Origin: Isoetes taiwanensis | Taxonomy: Eukaryota > Streptophyta > Lycopodiopsida > Isoetales > Isoetaceae | Reading direction: 5' to 3' | Assembly (NCBI GenBank): GCA_021234155.1 | Contig: JAJEKV010000001.1 | Span: forward strand, 38,362,826 to 38,426,825 | DNA length: 64,000 nucleotides | Part shown: positions 13,260-23,907 of the stretch, one piece after another | Layout: every line of letters starts with the position of its first letter | How positions within the stretch are numbered: position 1 is the stretch's first letter | The notes under the pieces: generated by a model | Seen by the model: the letters and a program-made list of their open reading frames with translations, nothing else | Databases searched by the model: none | Told to the model about the DNA's origin: nothing | Program-made: the position numbers and the translations under genes

Positions 13260-13791
13260 TGTTATGCATATGGTAGCTCGGGGAAGTGGTCTTGGACATT
13301 AGTCTTGATAGACTAGCATGGGTGTGTAAGATTGGAAAATTATTGGCAAGGCAAGGCAGTTAATTGGCAAAGATATCTTATATTAATTGTGGTTATTTAA
13401 TGGACATTTAAACTTTGAGCCAAAATCAAACAAAAGGGATCAACGACCTTTTTGTAAAGGGATGACCATATCCGAATCTGCATCAAAGTTAAGGGGATTG
13501 CATTGGATCTGCGGGGCGACTTCACCCGCGACTTCTCCACAACAGTTTTCGGCAGTGCTACTTCAACTTCTTCTGGCCGATTAGCCAACTGCCTACTTCT
13601 GCTCTATTGTCCAAATCGATTACCTCTTTGTGTGGAATCAAGATTCTTGCTAGAGAATTTTCCATTGCCTAAAGTCTTGCCATAATCTGCCAGGTGGCGA
13701 ACTGCCATAGTTTGGTTCAATTATTTGTTCTCTTTCTAGTTCTGGTGAACTAGAGTTAGATCAATCCGAGTTATTGGTGTAACTCATATCG
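13260..13791 (+). repeat. 3' LTR of the gag-only element
   Basis: Starts TGTTATGCATATGGTAGC and ends near ACTCATATCG, where the terminal CA has decayed. Direct repeat of 8425-9014. Confidence 0.88.
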
Positions 13792-13796
13792 ATAGC

Positions 13797-15108
13797 TATC
13801 TCCTCAATTTCAGACTAAATTCAAATACTAGAACAAGTGATCATCTTCAACTATTCTTTGCTCCACTAGTATTTTAATGCTGTCATGTGAGGAATGCTTC
13901 CCTCTAAATATTGTGGAAAATGGGTTTTGACTATATTCCTTTCGTTCTAATTTTTGGTATTCTGATATGAAGCTGCAGAGACAAAGGCTACAAACTTTGC
14001 ATTTGAACAAAAAACAAAGGTATACTAAAAAAAACTTGTAGTAGCTGGTTCTTGCACCACAAGCTCTTGGATGATCGGAATAAGCTGCTGGATGGTTGAC
14101 AGTGGCGTTCTTGAAGCTCCTCTGGGCTTCCTCACCATCGACGTCTTTTTTTCGAGCTCCGCGCTCGTAGAGCTCCCTTTCTAATAGAACTTAAATGTGC
14201 TCGGGGGCAGGTGTCAAACATGAAAAGCAGATTTTAGGGGCCGTTAAAGACATTGTTATATTTTAACCTAACCAAAGAATGTGCAAATGGGGGAGTAAAA
14301 TAAATCTTATAACAAAACTACGACCATTAAAATTTAACCCCTTTATTGTAACCAAATCACCCTAACGAATTTATATGTGAACTAAGTTTAAGTTAAATTT
14401 TTTAACTTAACTAAATTAAGCTGCATGCTGTGAACCCACTCTAATTATTATTAGGTACTTAGTAAGGATGTTTCATCTCCTATGTTATAGGCTAGTCTAA
14501 AACCATAAATATGGCCCATTGACATAATCCTTATTTGCACCCTTTTGAGTTGACAAATTGTCATGCATGTTGAGTTGGAATTCAAGAAATATCTATGGAG
14601 AATTTGGGGGCTCACTTTTGTCCCTAGTTGCGACATTTTTTATTTACATCTTAGGAGTTATAGAAGTCAGAATTATCAAACTAGCATGCCGCCTACAAGA
14701 CAAAATACACTAGGCCCTATTGAGTGGACAATATGATATTCATTCACGAGATGTGAATTCATCTTGACACGTGACATCTTTGGCTTGAGTTTGATGTTTT
14801 TTATTTTTATTTTTTCCTTTTTTCCCTTATATGTCCAATTAAATCTCATTTGGTTTGTCTATGGTTGTTGAGGTAATTGTAATGGTTATTCTATAAGATT
14901 CCCAAATTATCGATGGATATGCTATAAGATTCTAGGCTTTTGATCCACCCTCAATTAGGTCAATTCTATCGAAATGGTTCGACAAGCTTGTATATGACTA
15001 GTTGGCATTAGTATTAACATTTGAACATTTCCAATTGTGTACAAGAGGTTGGAATTAATACATGTTCTTACAAAAAATGTGCATATCCAAAATCACGAAT
15101 CCATCAAC
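13797..15108. other. AT-rich intergenic DNA downstream of LAX
   Basis: No gene or element recognised. It should contain the 3' UTR and poly(A) site of the LAX gene just left of 15109. An imperfect hairpin (AAGTTAAA / TTTAACTT) lies near 14390-14410. Confidence 0.5.
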
Positions 15109-17097
15109 TTAACTTGATCTTTGACAATTTAAAGGAACATTTCCAAGTTCACACTCATAGCATTTCTGAAAAAATCCAAATGAATGTACCAATTTTTTCA
15201 AGTTGTAGATGCTTGAGTTCAGCCCAAGTGCAGAATGTACTGATACCCAAATTATTATGCCACCATTTATGCAATACATCCAAGTCCAACTTAGAAAACA
15301 AGGTAGTTTCTCTGCTGCATTCTGAAGAGCATGACACATTTAATTTTAGGATTTGGCAAACCAATAGATTCAACATGAGTTTGTCTTTTAAACACAGACA
15401 ATAGTTTCTATTGTAATCAAGCTTAGACAACTAACCTCGCGAGACTTCTGTGTTCTGTAGAAAGCCATGGTGGCTGCACATGGTATAATATGGACTGCAG
15501 AGCTTGTAAAGACTGATCCAACCACAGAATTAATTGGCCCAAAGAATGGAATCATTATTGCAGTGAACCACATAACCAGAAATACTGGAACCCTGACAAG
15601 GATTCTAAGAACATAGTGCCTCTTATGCATTCTACATAACTTCTCCCATGTCAAAAAGACTGGCAGTGCATTAATCCCAAAGGAGTTGAACTGCAAATTA
15701 CAACATTGCTTTAGGATCAAACGTTAAAATAAATTCAAAAGTGAACTCCTCAATAAACCTGATGCATCAGAGCTAAAACTACAGCAGCATTTCGAAAGTG
15801 TGAATTGGGAAGGATTTTGAGAGCATCCTTATAGTGTGACAAGCAATCCCCATATACCATATATACAGTTATGGCAGAGGGCAGCGTGCAACACAATATG
15901 AATAACACTACATAAATGTAGACAGTCCTGTACTTTCTAGGCTCCTTCATTGCATGCATTATTTCCCTGTTAAAATATACATATTAGAAAGACTTTACAA
16001 ATTCAAGCCTTCTCTGTTGTAATAGATGTGTTAAAGGCCCTTTTCTTTTGTTGTGCACTCACACTGTCAATGCATGGCCACCAAATGCATACATAATGTT
16101 GGAAACTCCAGTGTAATAACTATGAACACCATGAGGTGCTGTATGCTTCACATCAGGGCTCTGACTAGATGGTTCAGCATAAAATAGTTAGTGACATATC
16201 TTTATCTATTCATAATATGAACTGCATATCATACCTGTCCATGTATTGCAGAAGAGATTGTCATATACCATGAAACATATGCTATCATAATAACGTTTCC
16301 AAATGACCACACCCGATAAGCCGTAACATCTTTCGGAAGCATTGCAATGGATAGACATGCTCCAAATATTATTGTCCATGTCCTCTTTGTCAAATGTTTG
16401 TTGATATCATACACAATGCTGTAAACATAGAAATTGATGAAAGCCCTTACTGAATACTGACATATAACACGAAATCAAGCAATAAATCTTTCTTACCTTC
16501 CGCATGCAATAATCTGAATTGTAGAAGCTGAGAACAAAAGAAGGTTGTTGAAGATTAAACCTAGCATCTTCCAGAAAGGTCCAAGAAGGCCATCTAATAT
16601 TTCATACCACTGGTGTATCCATGGTTGTCATCAGCATGAAAGATGTAAAGCTTGATTAAAAAAAAAAGGATATGGAAGAAGTTCCCCATACCTGTATTAC
16701 ATGATTATCAAAGGTAAAGCCTTGCTTTTCCTTCATGTGACGGTATTCAACGTATAACAAAGTGATCAAGAAACATGACCAGCAGCCCAAAGTGGCATAC
16801 AAAAGTTGAAACAAAATTCCAGATGCAAGGCCAGTTTGAGAAAATGAGTATGGAAAAACAAGAAGTACCTGCGCAACCTGTAGTAGCTCGAAATAAATAA
16901 AGAGTAGACAACGGACTAGTTGAAATGCGAAAAAAGAGTAAAAAATCCACCTGATATGCAATTCCATTGAGCCATGCATCGTAAGTAGATCTGCCATGGA
17001 AAAGAGTATTAAAAATTGTCGTCAGTGTTTTATCTTTTGTCTTTCTCGATCTGTTAGCTTCCTGTAATTCCATTTCTTCCTTTTTCTTGTTTTTCAT
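15109..17097 (-). CDS. LAX: AUX1/LAX-family auxin influx carrier, 8 exons, intact
   Basis: Exons in reading order: 17097-16951, 16877-16692, 16609-16497, 16418-16235, 16160-16063, 15966-15759, 15690-15436, 15321-15109. Every junction is GT-AG and phases agree, giving 1404 nt and 467 residues plus stop, close to the roughly 480-residue AUX1/LAX norm. AUX/LAX proteins are plasma-membrane proton/IAA symporters of the amino-acid permease superfamily, usually with about 11 membrane helices. Visible landmarks are a charged cytosolic N-terminus (KNKKKEEMELQEANRSRK), FPYSFSQTGLASG (57-69), a YYTGVSNIMYAFGGHALTV block (about 225-243), FFGPINSVVGS (361-371) and a C-terminal FGFFQKCYEC. The start was chosen because the first ATG in frame gives the family-typical N-terminal length. 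Introns are very short. No stop or frameshift was seen, so it is probably functional. It is the only clear host gene here, and its promoter region (17098 on) shows nothing I can identify. Confidence 0.94.
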
Positions 17098-17942
17098 GAT
17101 TTACACATCATTTTATCATTGATGAGATCTGTTGGTCAAAATATGCAACTAGATTTTTCTCAGCATATAAAGTCTCCCATGGTAATTTTAATGCTACAAC
17201 ATTGTGCATGTTCGCCTTTTTCCGATGACAATGTCATAGATATTGAACTTGCCATATAGGCTCTTTGAACTTGTCATATGCTTGTTGACTTAGAAGAAAT
17301 ACTATCTATGATACTAGGAACCATATTAGAGTCAAACATAGCTGCTAATAAATATGTTATTTAGGCCAGAAATAACTATGGATATGGGGGACAACTACTA
17401 CGTGCTTAGTCAATTGGCGTGCTTAAAGGCTATTACTTGCATATATTATTCACTACATTGAATACAATTGTCCTAATGGAGGAAAAGTCAAAATTAAGCT
17501 TGTTTGTCAACGTTATGTCACTTTCTAATGCATTGATGTTCACCTATCCTAGTTGTCTAAGACATACTTGAAGTTCAGGCAAAATTGAATTGTCATATAC
17601 TTGTTGGCTACTTCCTCAGTTTCTAAACTCATGAAGGAATCATCAACCTTTATTTGTCACGTATGCACCATATATTTTCTCTATAGACATCAGAAGTTAT
17701 TGCTTCTATATATAGTAGCCTCATATTTGTACAGAATTGTCAAGAAAGTTATGTCACTGCAAATGGCCCAGTGCATTTTCACTTTACAATATTGCAGGTC
17801 ATTGACTGTCATTAATTCTTTGCTTATTTATTTTGGGTCTCTATGGATGATAATAGATAATTCAATTCAATCCAATCCAATTCAACTTAAACTGAAAGTG
17901 AATATTCTTCAAACACCTCAATTATTCAATACAAGGCATGTT
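17098..17942. other. LAX upstream region with a LINE 3'-end remnant
   Basis: No gene. It should contain the LAX promoter; I see no distinctive element. At about 17831-17886 GGGTCTCTATGGATGATAA is followed by (AATTC/AATCC)n. This matches the terminal part of the LINE beta 3' UTR plus a decayed pentanucleotide tail, a severely truncated copy. Confidence 0.5.
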
Positions 17943-19320
17943 CAGGACGTATCACATCATCAGGACAGTCGGTAGTCAGTAGTATTGAAGTACGTCAGGG
18001 TTGCCCCCTGTCCCCTATACTCTTTGGCCTATACATTGATCAGCTGGAAGACAGGCTTTCTGAGCACGGAGGTGCGGGCGCCCATCTTATGCATCACACA
18101 ATCTGGCAATTCATATATGCTGACGATGTCGACCTCCTGGCCTATACTCCAGAGGACATGCAATGTCACCTGGATGCTCTTGACACTTTTTGCCAATTCA
18201 CTGGCATGTGAGTTAACTTGGCCAAAACTAGGGTGTTGCTAGTTTCGTCATCCCGTCAGCCAAGGCTTCCCTCATTCACTTACCAGGGACAAGATGTAGA
18301 GGTAGCTCCGACCTACAAGTATTTGGGGATCGAGTTCTCTACTACCACCCACTGGGATGCTGCCATCAGGTTGCGTGTCACGGCGGGTTGGAAAGCACTA
18401 TATGCCATGCAGAGCAACAGCCACAAGGCAGAGTTGTATGCCTGGGGCCACCAGTCACACCTGTTTAGGGCCTTGGTCGAGTCATTTCTCCTGTACGTGG
18501 CAGAAGTGTGGGGTCTGGTGATATCCCTCACCACCTGGAATGATCTCGAGCATGTGCAGAAAGCATTCTTGGCACGAAGGAGACAGGTTTTCTACCCCTT
18601 CAACGGGCTGCATTGGAAAGCCATATTATTTACTTCAGAAGGTGGTTGCTATGGGTGATACACGTTTGCCCAACTTTGGTTCTTGCTTTGGCCGTAGCAC
18701 GATGCGTATAGGTACGGACAAAGAAGATCACAATGCACTAAAGCTGTACCTAGATGCTAGTTTCCTTCGCAAGCTCTGGGATGCAGATGCTCTGACACAC
18801 ATTAAGATGGCACATATCAGCAGTACTTGTACACCCATTTGCCCATGAAGAAGTGCAGACTCATAGCTTCCATTCGCACGAGTGCACATCGTCTCCGCAT
18901 TGAGACAGGGCGTTGGACTCGGGAAGCATGGGAGGATAGGTTTTGTCAGTGTTGCCACCTGGGCGCCATTGAAGATGAATGTCATGCCCTCTAGATCTGC
19001 CCAGCCTTTGCCCATATCCGAGGGTGGTATATTCGGTTAATTGTGCCTGACCAGCAGCTGTATGAGTTAAATTGAATATGGCATCGGTGGGCTTGTTGGG
19101 GTCATACCTCCAAGAGGTTATGGATACACGGACTCAGTTGTGTCCTCCGGGATAGTATTGAATTGTCCTATACAGTTGTACAGTGTACCAGCATACTTAT
19201 TACTGCTAAGGTTTTTCCATCGAAAACCCTTTGGGGCGGAGGTTTTTTAATCTTGACAGTAATACACTTGCTGCTCTTTTTTTGTTTGGGTCCCATAGAC
19301 CAATTGGTCTCCTTACTTAA
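17943..19320 (+). mobile_element. LINE beta-2, 5'-truncated RT to 3' UTR
   Basis: Enters within the RT domain (VSSIEVRQGCPLSPILFGLY), then FIYADDVDLLAYTPEDMQ near 18115. A stop within the fingers/palm (GM*VNLAKT) is followed by an open frame 18218-18658 with TYKYLGIEFSTTTHWDA and GWKALYAMQSNSHKAELY, closely matching LINE beta-1. The CCHC relic (FCQCCHLGAIEDECH) is at about 18940. The 3' UTR hairpin is at 19210-19257 and the AGACC-GGTCT stem at 19297-19310. The tail itself is missing. Dead copy. Confidence 0.85.
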
Positions 19321-19424
19321 TGCTTTACGACATAATTCCCCTTACTTTTTTTTTTCTTCTTTCTTTTCCCTGAAGACAAAGAATAGTAATTACAAGAGAT
19401 AAGTGTGGTGGCATTGTCGAAGAG

Positions 19425-19446
19425 AGGAAGGAAGGAAGGAAGGAAG
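19425..19446. repeat. (GGAA)n microsatellite
   Basis: About five tandem GGAA units. Confidence 0.9.
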
Positions 19447-19699
19447 TTACTTTTTCCTATGTTGTGTCTGTATGATAACACTTGTACGTAGTAGTCTCGA
19501 AGCGATGAATTGTAATAGACTATAATCATATTAATCATAGAATAATGTCATGGTCTATGAGCTATTGTACATGCCAAGGTAGAAACTGGGAAATATATGG
19601 GAATCTTTTGGTTTTTTATCTCATTCAAAGTTCTATATCAACACACATATGTTTGTATAAACAATTCTTTCCATTTCTAATGCTAAGAGTATGCATTCT

Positions 19700-20430
19700 C
19701 GACTTGCCATGGAGTAGAGCTATGGGGACCAACGAGGTCAACTTGCTACTTGGGAGGACTTGGAATGTGTCGAGAAGGCCTTTTTGACTCGAGCACTTAG
19801 AGTTAAGTCCGCAGTCCCATATCAAGTTCTTCTACAGTAGATAGGGTACTTTCCTTAGTGTGCTGCTCTGGAATATCATATAATATATAGTCAGAAGTGG
19901 TAAACATGGAGGCACTCGCCTTCTAAACCTCGTCTACACAATGTCTATGGATCCACAATGCCTTAAAACCTATTGAAAGAAGAAGCGAGTTATTTGATTC
20001 TTTAGGTGCAAGAAAAGGGGTTGCGTAGGGGTACATAACAATTGCGTCAAGCAATACCTAGTCATGTGCTTCCTTAGTAATCTAAAGGATGCCAATGCTT
20101 TAGAGTTGGTAAAGACATCAAATTATAAAAGCCACATCAATCACACGCTTGCTAGGGGTCCAAAGTGGTACCAGTTAACATATTTGCCCATGAAGAAGTG
20201 CATGAGAACTGGGGCACATCACCTCATAATTGAGGCAGGCAGACGGGCCCAAAAAGAATGAGAAAATAGGTTCTTCCAATGCTGCCAAAGTAATTGAAGA
20301 TGAGTGTCACAGCCTTCAAAATTGCCCAGCGTTTGCACCTATCTGGGCATGATATATCTAGTTGTGTCACCTAACCAACCACTATACGTGATGCATACAG
20401 TCTCCAAACTCTACAATGATGCATCTTGTA
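19700..20430 (+). pseudogene. LINE beta-3 fragment (connection and CCHC region)
   Basis: Degraded reading frames correspond to the beta-1/beta-2 ORF2 C-terminus. The sequence around 19710-19810 aligns with the EVWGP...TWND block, and 20285-20340 reads VIEDECHSLQNCPAF in a shifted frame. Both ends are truncated, with no 3' tail. Only identifiable by comparison with the two neighbouring copies. Confidence 0.65.
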
Positions 20431-20939
20431 TATGGAGAAGATCTTGCAAATAAAAAAGTAGATTTTCCACTCTAGTAGCAAAAGACTTAAATGCTAAGAA
20501 ATGGATGAGAATGCATTAAAGAGGAACTTAAATACTACAAGTTGAAGCCTCAGGAGAACCATCTTCTTGACCACTTGTGTGTATAGGGTGACAGAAAAAC
20601 CCATATATATGCCCTTTTTCAAATGTAAAACCTCTAGCATACAGTATTTGAATGTTGCTTCAAATATAATGCCACGGTTCTATTGCGATAGCAATAGAAC
20701 CGACATTCCTTGGATGGGGACGCCTCAACTCACATCTCCTATTTATTCTACATCTTCTCTTATTTCAGTCATCGGCATTCTCTTGAGCTAGATTTATCCT
20801 CCTTCTCTATCCTACCAGTTTCCCTCACCCTCCCTCCCTTGATGGTTCACCTGCAATAGGTCATGTCCATTTTCCCGTTTTCTATTATTCCATTTCATTG
20901 TTGTAGCTATTCCATTTCCTTTTCGGCAGTTGGCTATCT
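20431..20939. other. Unassigned stretch left of repeat R1
   Basis: No gene. The part from about 20815 is pyrimidine-rich and may already belong to the R1 repeat. A short palindrome (TCTATTGCGATAGCAATAGA, 20678-20697) would fold into a hairpin. Confidence 0.4.
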
Positions 20940-21766
20940 TAAGCGCCTGTCTATTTTTTTGTACATCTCGGGTCGCTCGGCAACCTCCATATTCTTTGGG
21001 TTTCCTTTTCAATGCTCTGCAAGTGCGTAAGTTTTTATGTTTTATTTTTCTCGGCATGGCATTGTAGCCTCCGAGGCATACATATTATTTCATTCTTTCT
21101 CGACATGGCACTGTAGCCTATGAGGCATTCTTCTTATTTATTCTCTCTCGGTGTGACATTGTAACCTCCAAGGCAGCACCAATTGGATGTTTTTGTTCCG
21201 CAATGGTCATTCCGCGGACTTTCCGATTGGTCGGCTGTTGTTTCTTTCTCGGCGTGGCCCTAGAGCCTCCGAGCATTTATTAGATATTTGATATTCTTAT
21301 GTACAAGGCGCTTAACTCTTTGACAGGTCATTCTCATGTTTTTAGCCTTGACCTTGCAGGTTAGTGTTGGAGGTCTCTTATTGTCGTGTTGCGCGGACTC
21401 GTGCTTCAGCCATTTTTAGCATTTCAACTTTTTGTTTGGCGGGACATATTCGAGTTGTCTCCATTTTGGTTCAGGTGCTGCAGACATTGAGCATTGGCAA
21501 CCGTTTCTCATTAGGGTTTTCCTCAAAAATCCGAAAGGGCGGAATTTTCATCCTGATGAGAAGCTTTCGCCAGTTTTCTCACCTTTGCTTAGCCTACGCA
21601 ATGGATGGTTTATCTTTGATCTTGTATTCTCGAATTTGTTATGCTCTCGATGATTGTCTAGTTTTCGGAGCATTTTTTAGTTTCCAAGTTTTTCAAAGAT
21701 TTATACCCCTAGTAAGGGGCACTAAATTGTATTCACATTTTCAAAAAGCTCAATGAGAACACCACT
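20940..21766 (+). mobile_element. Repeat R1: ORF-less element with LINE-type 3' motif
   Basis: The 5' part has four imperfect copies of a hairpin-forming unit (TTCTCGGCATGGCATTGTAG then CCTCCGAG; 21050-21275). The segment 21512-21560 matches 46711-46760 at about 42 of 50 positions and contains the GGTTTTCC-TCGAAAA hairpin also found in LINE beta 3' UTRs. It ends GAACACCACTTCACTTT, resembling the LINE alpha tail. No ORF encodes a domain. Probably a LINE-dependent non-autonomous element or a LINE 3' fragment; boundaries are approximate. Confidence 0.55.
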
Positions 21767-23907
21767 TCACTTTGGCCACTTTGTTGTATTATAGGACCCA
21801 TCCTAGGAATCCCTCCTAATTTTATACTTCATTCCATCACTAAAAAACCCCTCCTCTACGATCTTCGAAAACAATATTTCTACATGCTAGCCGAGTGTTT
21901 GTGTAATGCATTATAGAATGACATAGTGGATCAAATGTCTTCTTTCATTTGTCAATATGTTTCTTGGTACGATTTACACATCCTGCATGCCAAAGTAGAA
22001 TCCTTACCTTAAGTTCCTACCTGTGCACATTCAATGCAGGTACACCTAGATTATCAAAGAGGTTTTGCCTCTCCGTATCATACGGTTAGATTTTCCACCA
22101 ACTATGCACCCTTCTTGTTTATGTACAAGGAATCCAGAAGAAATTATATTATTTTCCTTACGTTTATATACATGGAAGCCTTAAAAATGAACCCCTCAGG
22201 CTCATGCACGTGGTTTTTGGAGGGCTTATACGTGACTCTCCCTTGGACTATTCTATTCTATTCTTGGTTGAAGCCTATAAATTGATCTTTTTTAAAGAAC
22301 TCAATACTATTCAATAAATTATACCTTTGAGTAGAATGATTCAGGAGAAATAGAATATATCAAATATCATAACGCTTCCTCCATTAACCACCATAAAGAA
22401 AATATGGGATGTTGAGCCATGTTCTATCCACAGTAGCTACGACATGACAGTATGAACGCTTGGGCATAACTGATTTTCAAGGACAAAGAAAATTAACAGC
22501 AAATTGTATATGGACACCGAGATGAATAGTGATACATCTTCTTACTTGTTAATAAAGACAGTCGCGAAAAGAGAGGACCCAAAATATTATACAAAACATA
22601 TACCCCCGCTAGAGGTATTTTCCATATTTAATTTAGGTTTTAGCTTGCATCTACAATGTTTTCTTATTATAAAAATGTGTAGACAGTCCCTTTTTGAGAG
22701 TTGGATTTAACTACACAGCTAGTGTCATAAAGACATATGCTTTAAGTTTGCTTTGTAACAAGAAATGTAACTTCCACGAACATCACACCATGTCCTTGCA
22801 GATTACACAACTAGAATGACAGCTACCACATTTTAGTGCATTTGCTAAGAGACACTTCTAGAATGTTGTTGAACATGGGATTAGGCAGTTCTATTTAGTA
22901 GGGGGACTATAAATAGAAATTTAGGAAGCAAGAGTTGGGCATAAGCATGCTACAGTGTATTTTAAAAGTATTATTTAGGGACCATAAAACTATCTACAAA
23001 AGCACCCAACACTGGGCACTGGGTACTTGTTTAATGTCTCAATAACTAATAAGTATTAAATTGGATACATTCATTTTAACCTCCAATAATGTCGTCTTTC
23101 TCTTAATCTTGCACAATAACATGCTTTTGACTTCTATTTTAAACTTTTGAATTAGTTTTGATGAAAAGAACAAATACACAGTACCCAATCCTAAAGTACC
23201 TAGTATAGGTACTTTGGCAAGTTCCAAAAGTGGACACCTATAGCATGTTATGCCTAATTACCTTGAATGGGAGCTTTCTCTTCTTTTGGCCAGGATAACC
23301 TCGGATACTTGGAGTAAAGGAAAAAAAGCTCCTTTTATTTGATACTATCAAATAGAGGACTACATGAAGCTAATATAGCACTGCAAACTTAGTTAGAACT
23401 CACCTCGCCCGACCACGACCAGAGTTTCTCATCCAAGACATCTAAACGCAAAAAATAGAAGGTAGGTTGTGCGCAAAATAGTCATGCAGCCTCAGATATA
23501 GAATATATAAGCCCAATATCTCACTACAATGTTGTTGGTATGGATACCCTCAAAATCAAAATGCATAGATTATGTGGATAATACGAATCTCATCTAGTTT
23601 TGGAGCGACGCCAATCACATTTTCTCTCTAAAAAAGCTGCAACTAAAGAGTGCAATGCCTTAAAAACTGAGTTCTATGTCTGGAATGCTAAGGGCAGATT
23701 CGATGTAGATGGCACCTGAGAGTATAAAGAAAGCTACACTGGAAGATCAATGCGTCATACATTAAAGACACAAATTAAGGAAGAAATATTGGAACAAATT
23801 ATTATGGGACAAAACGGATCATTGCGGCTATGATTCCCCTGTTTAAATCATAAGAGAAGAATAAACAATTGTGATGGTTACCTCTGGTGCAATCCATCTT
23901 GATTTAA
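21767..23907. other. Intergenic DNA, no supported gene
   Basis: No domain-bearing frame on either strand. A bare (TATTC)3 run (22249-22265) could be the last trace of a LINE beta tail. Confidence 0.5.
23193..23215. repeat. Perfect 10-bp inverted repeat with 3-nt loop
   Basis: AAAGTACCTA, loop GTA, then TAGGTACTTT. It could form a strong hairpin or cruciform. No associated gene is visible. Confidence 0.85.

Larger units (their letters stand above)
8420..13796 (+). mobile_element. Non-autonomous, gag-only LTR retrotransposon with nested LINE
   Basis: Two direct LTRs (8425-9014 and 13260-13791) flank an interior that, without the nested LINE, is only about 1.45 kb. A primer-binding-site relic follows the first LTR and a purine tract precedes the second. 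Flanks GTAGC (8420-8424) and ATAGC (13792-13796) differ by one base and look like the 5-bp target duplication. Only gag-like coding is present and no pol was seen, so the element would need enzymes in trans. The LTRs differ by indels (for example about 55 bp missing in the second near 13390), so the insertion is not recent. Confidence 0.85.
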
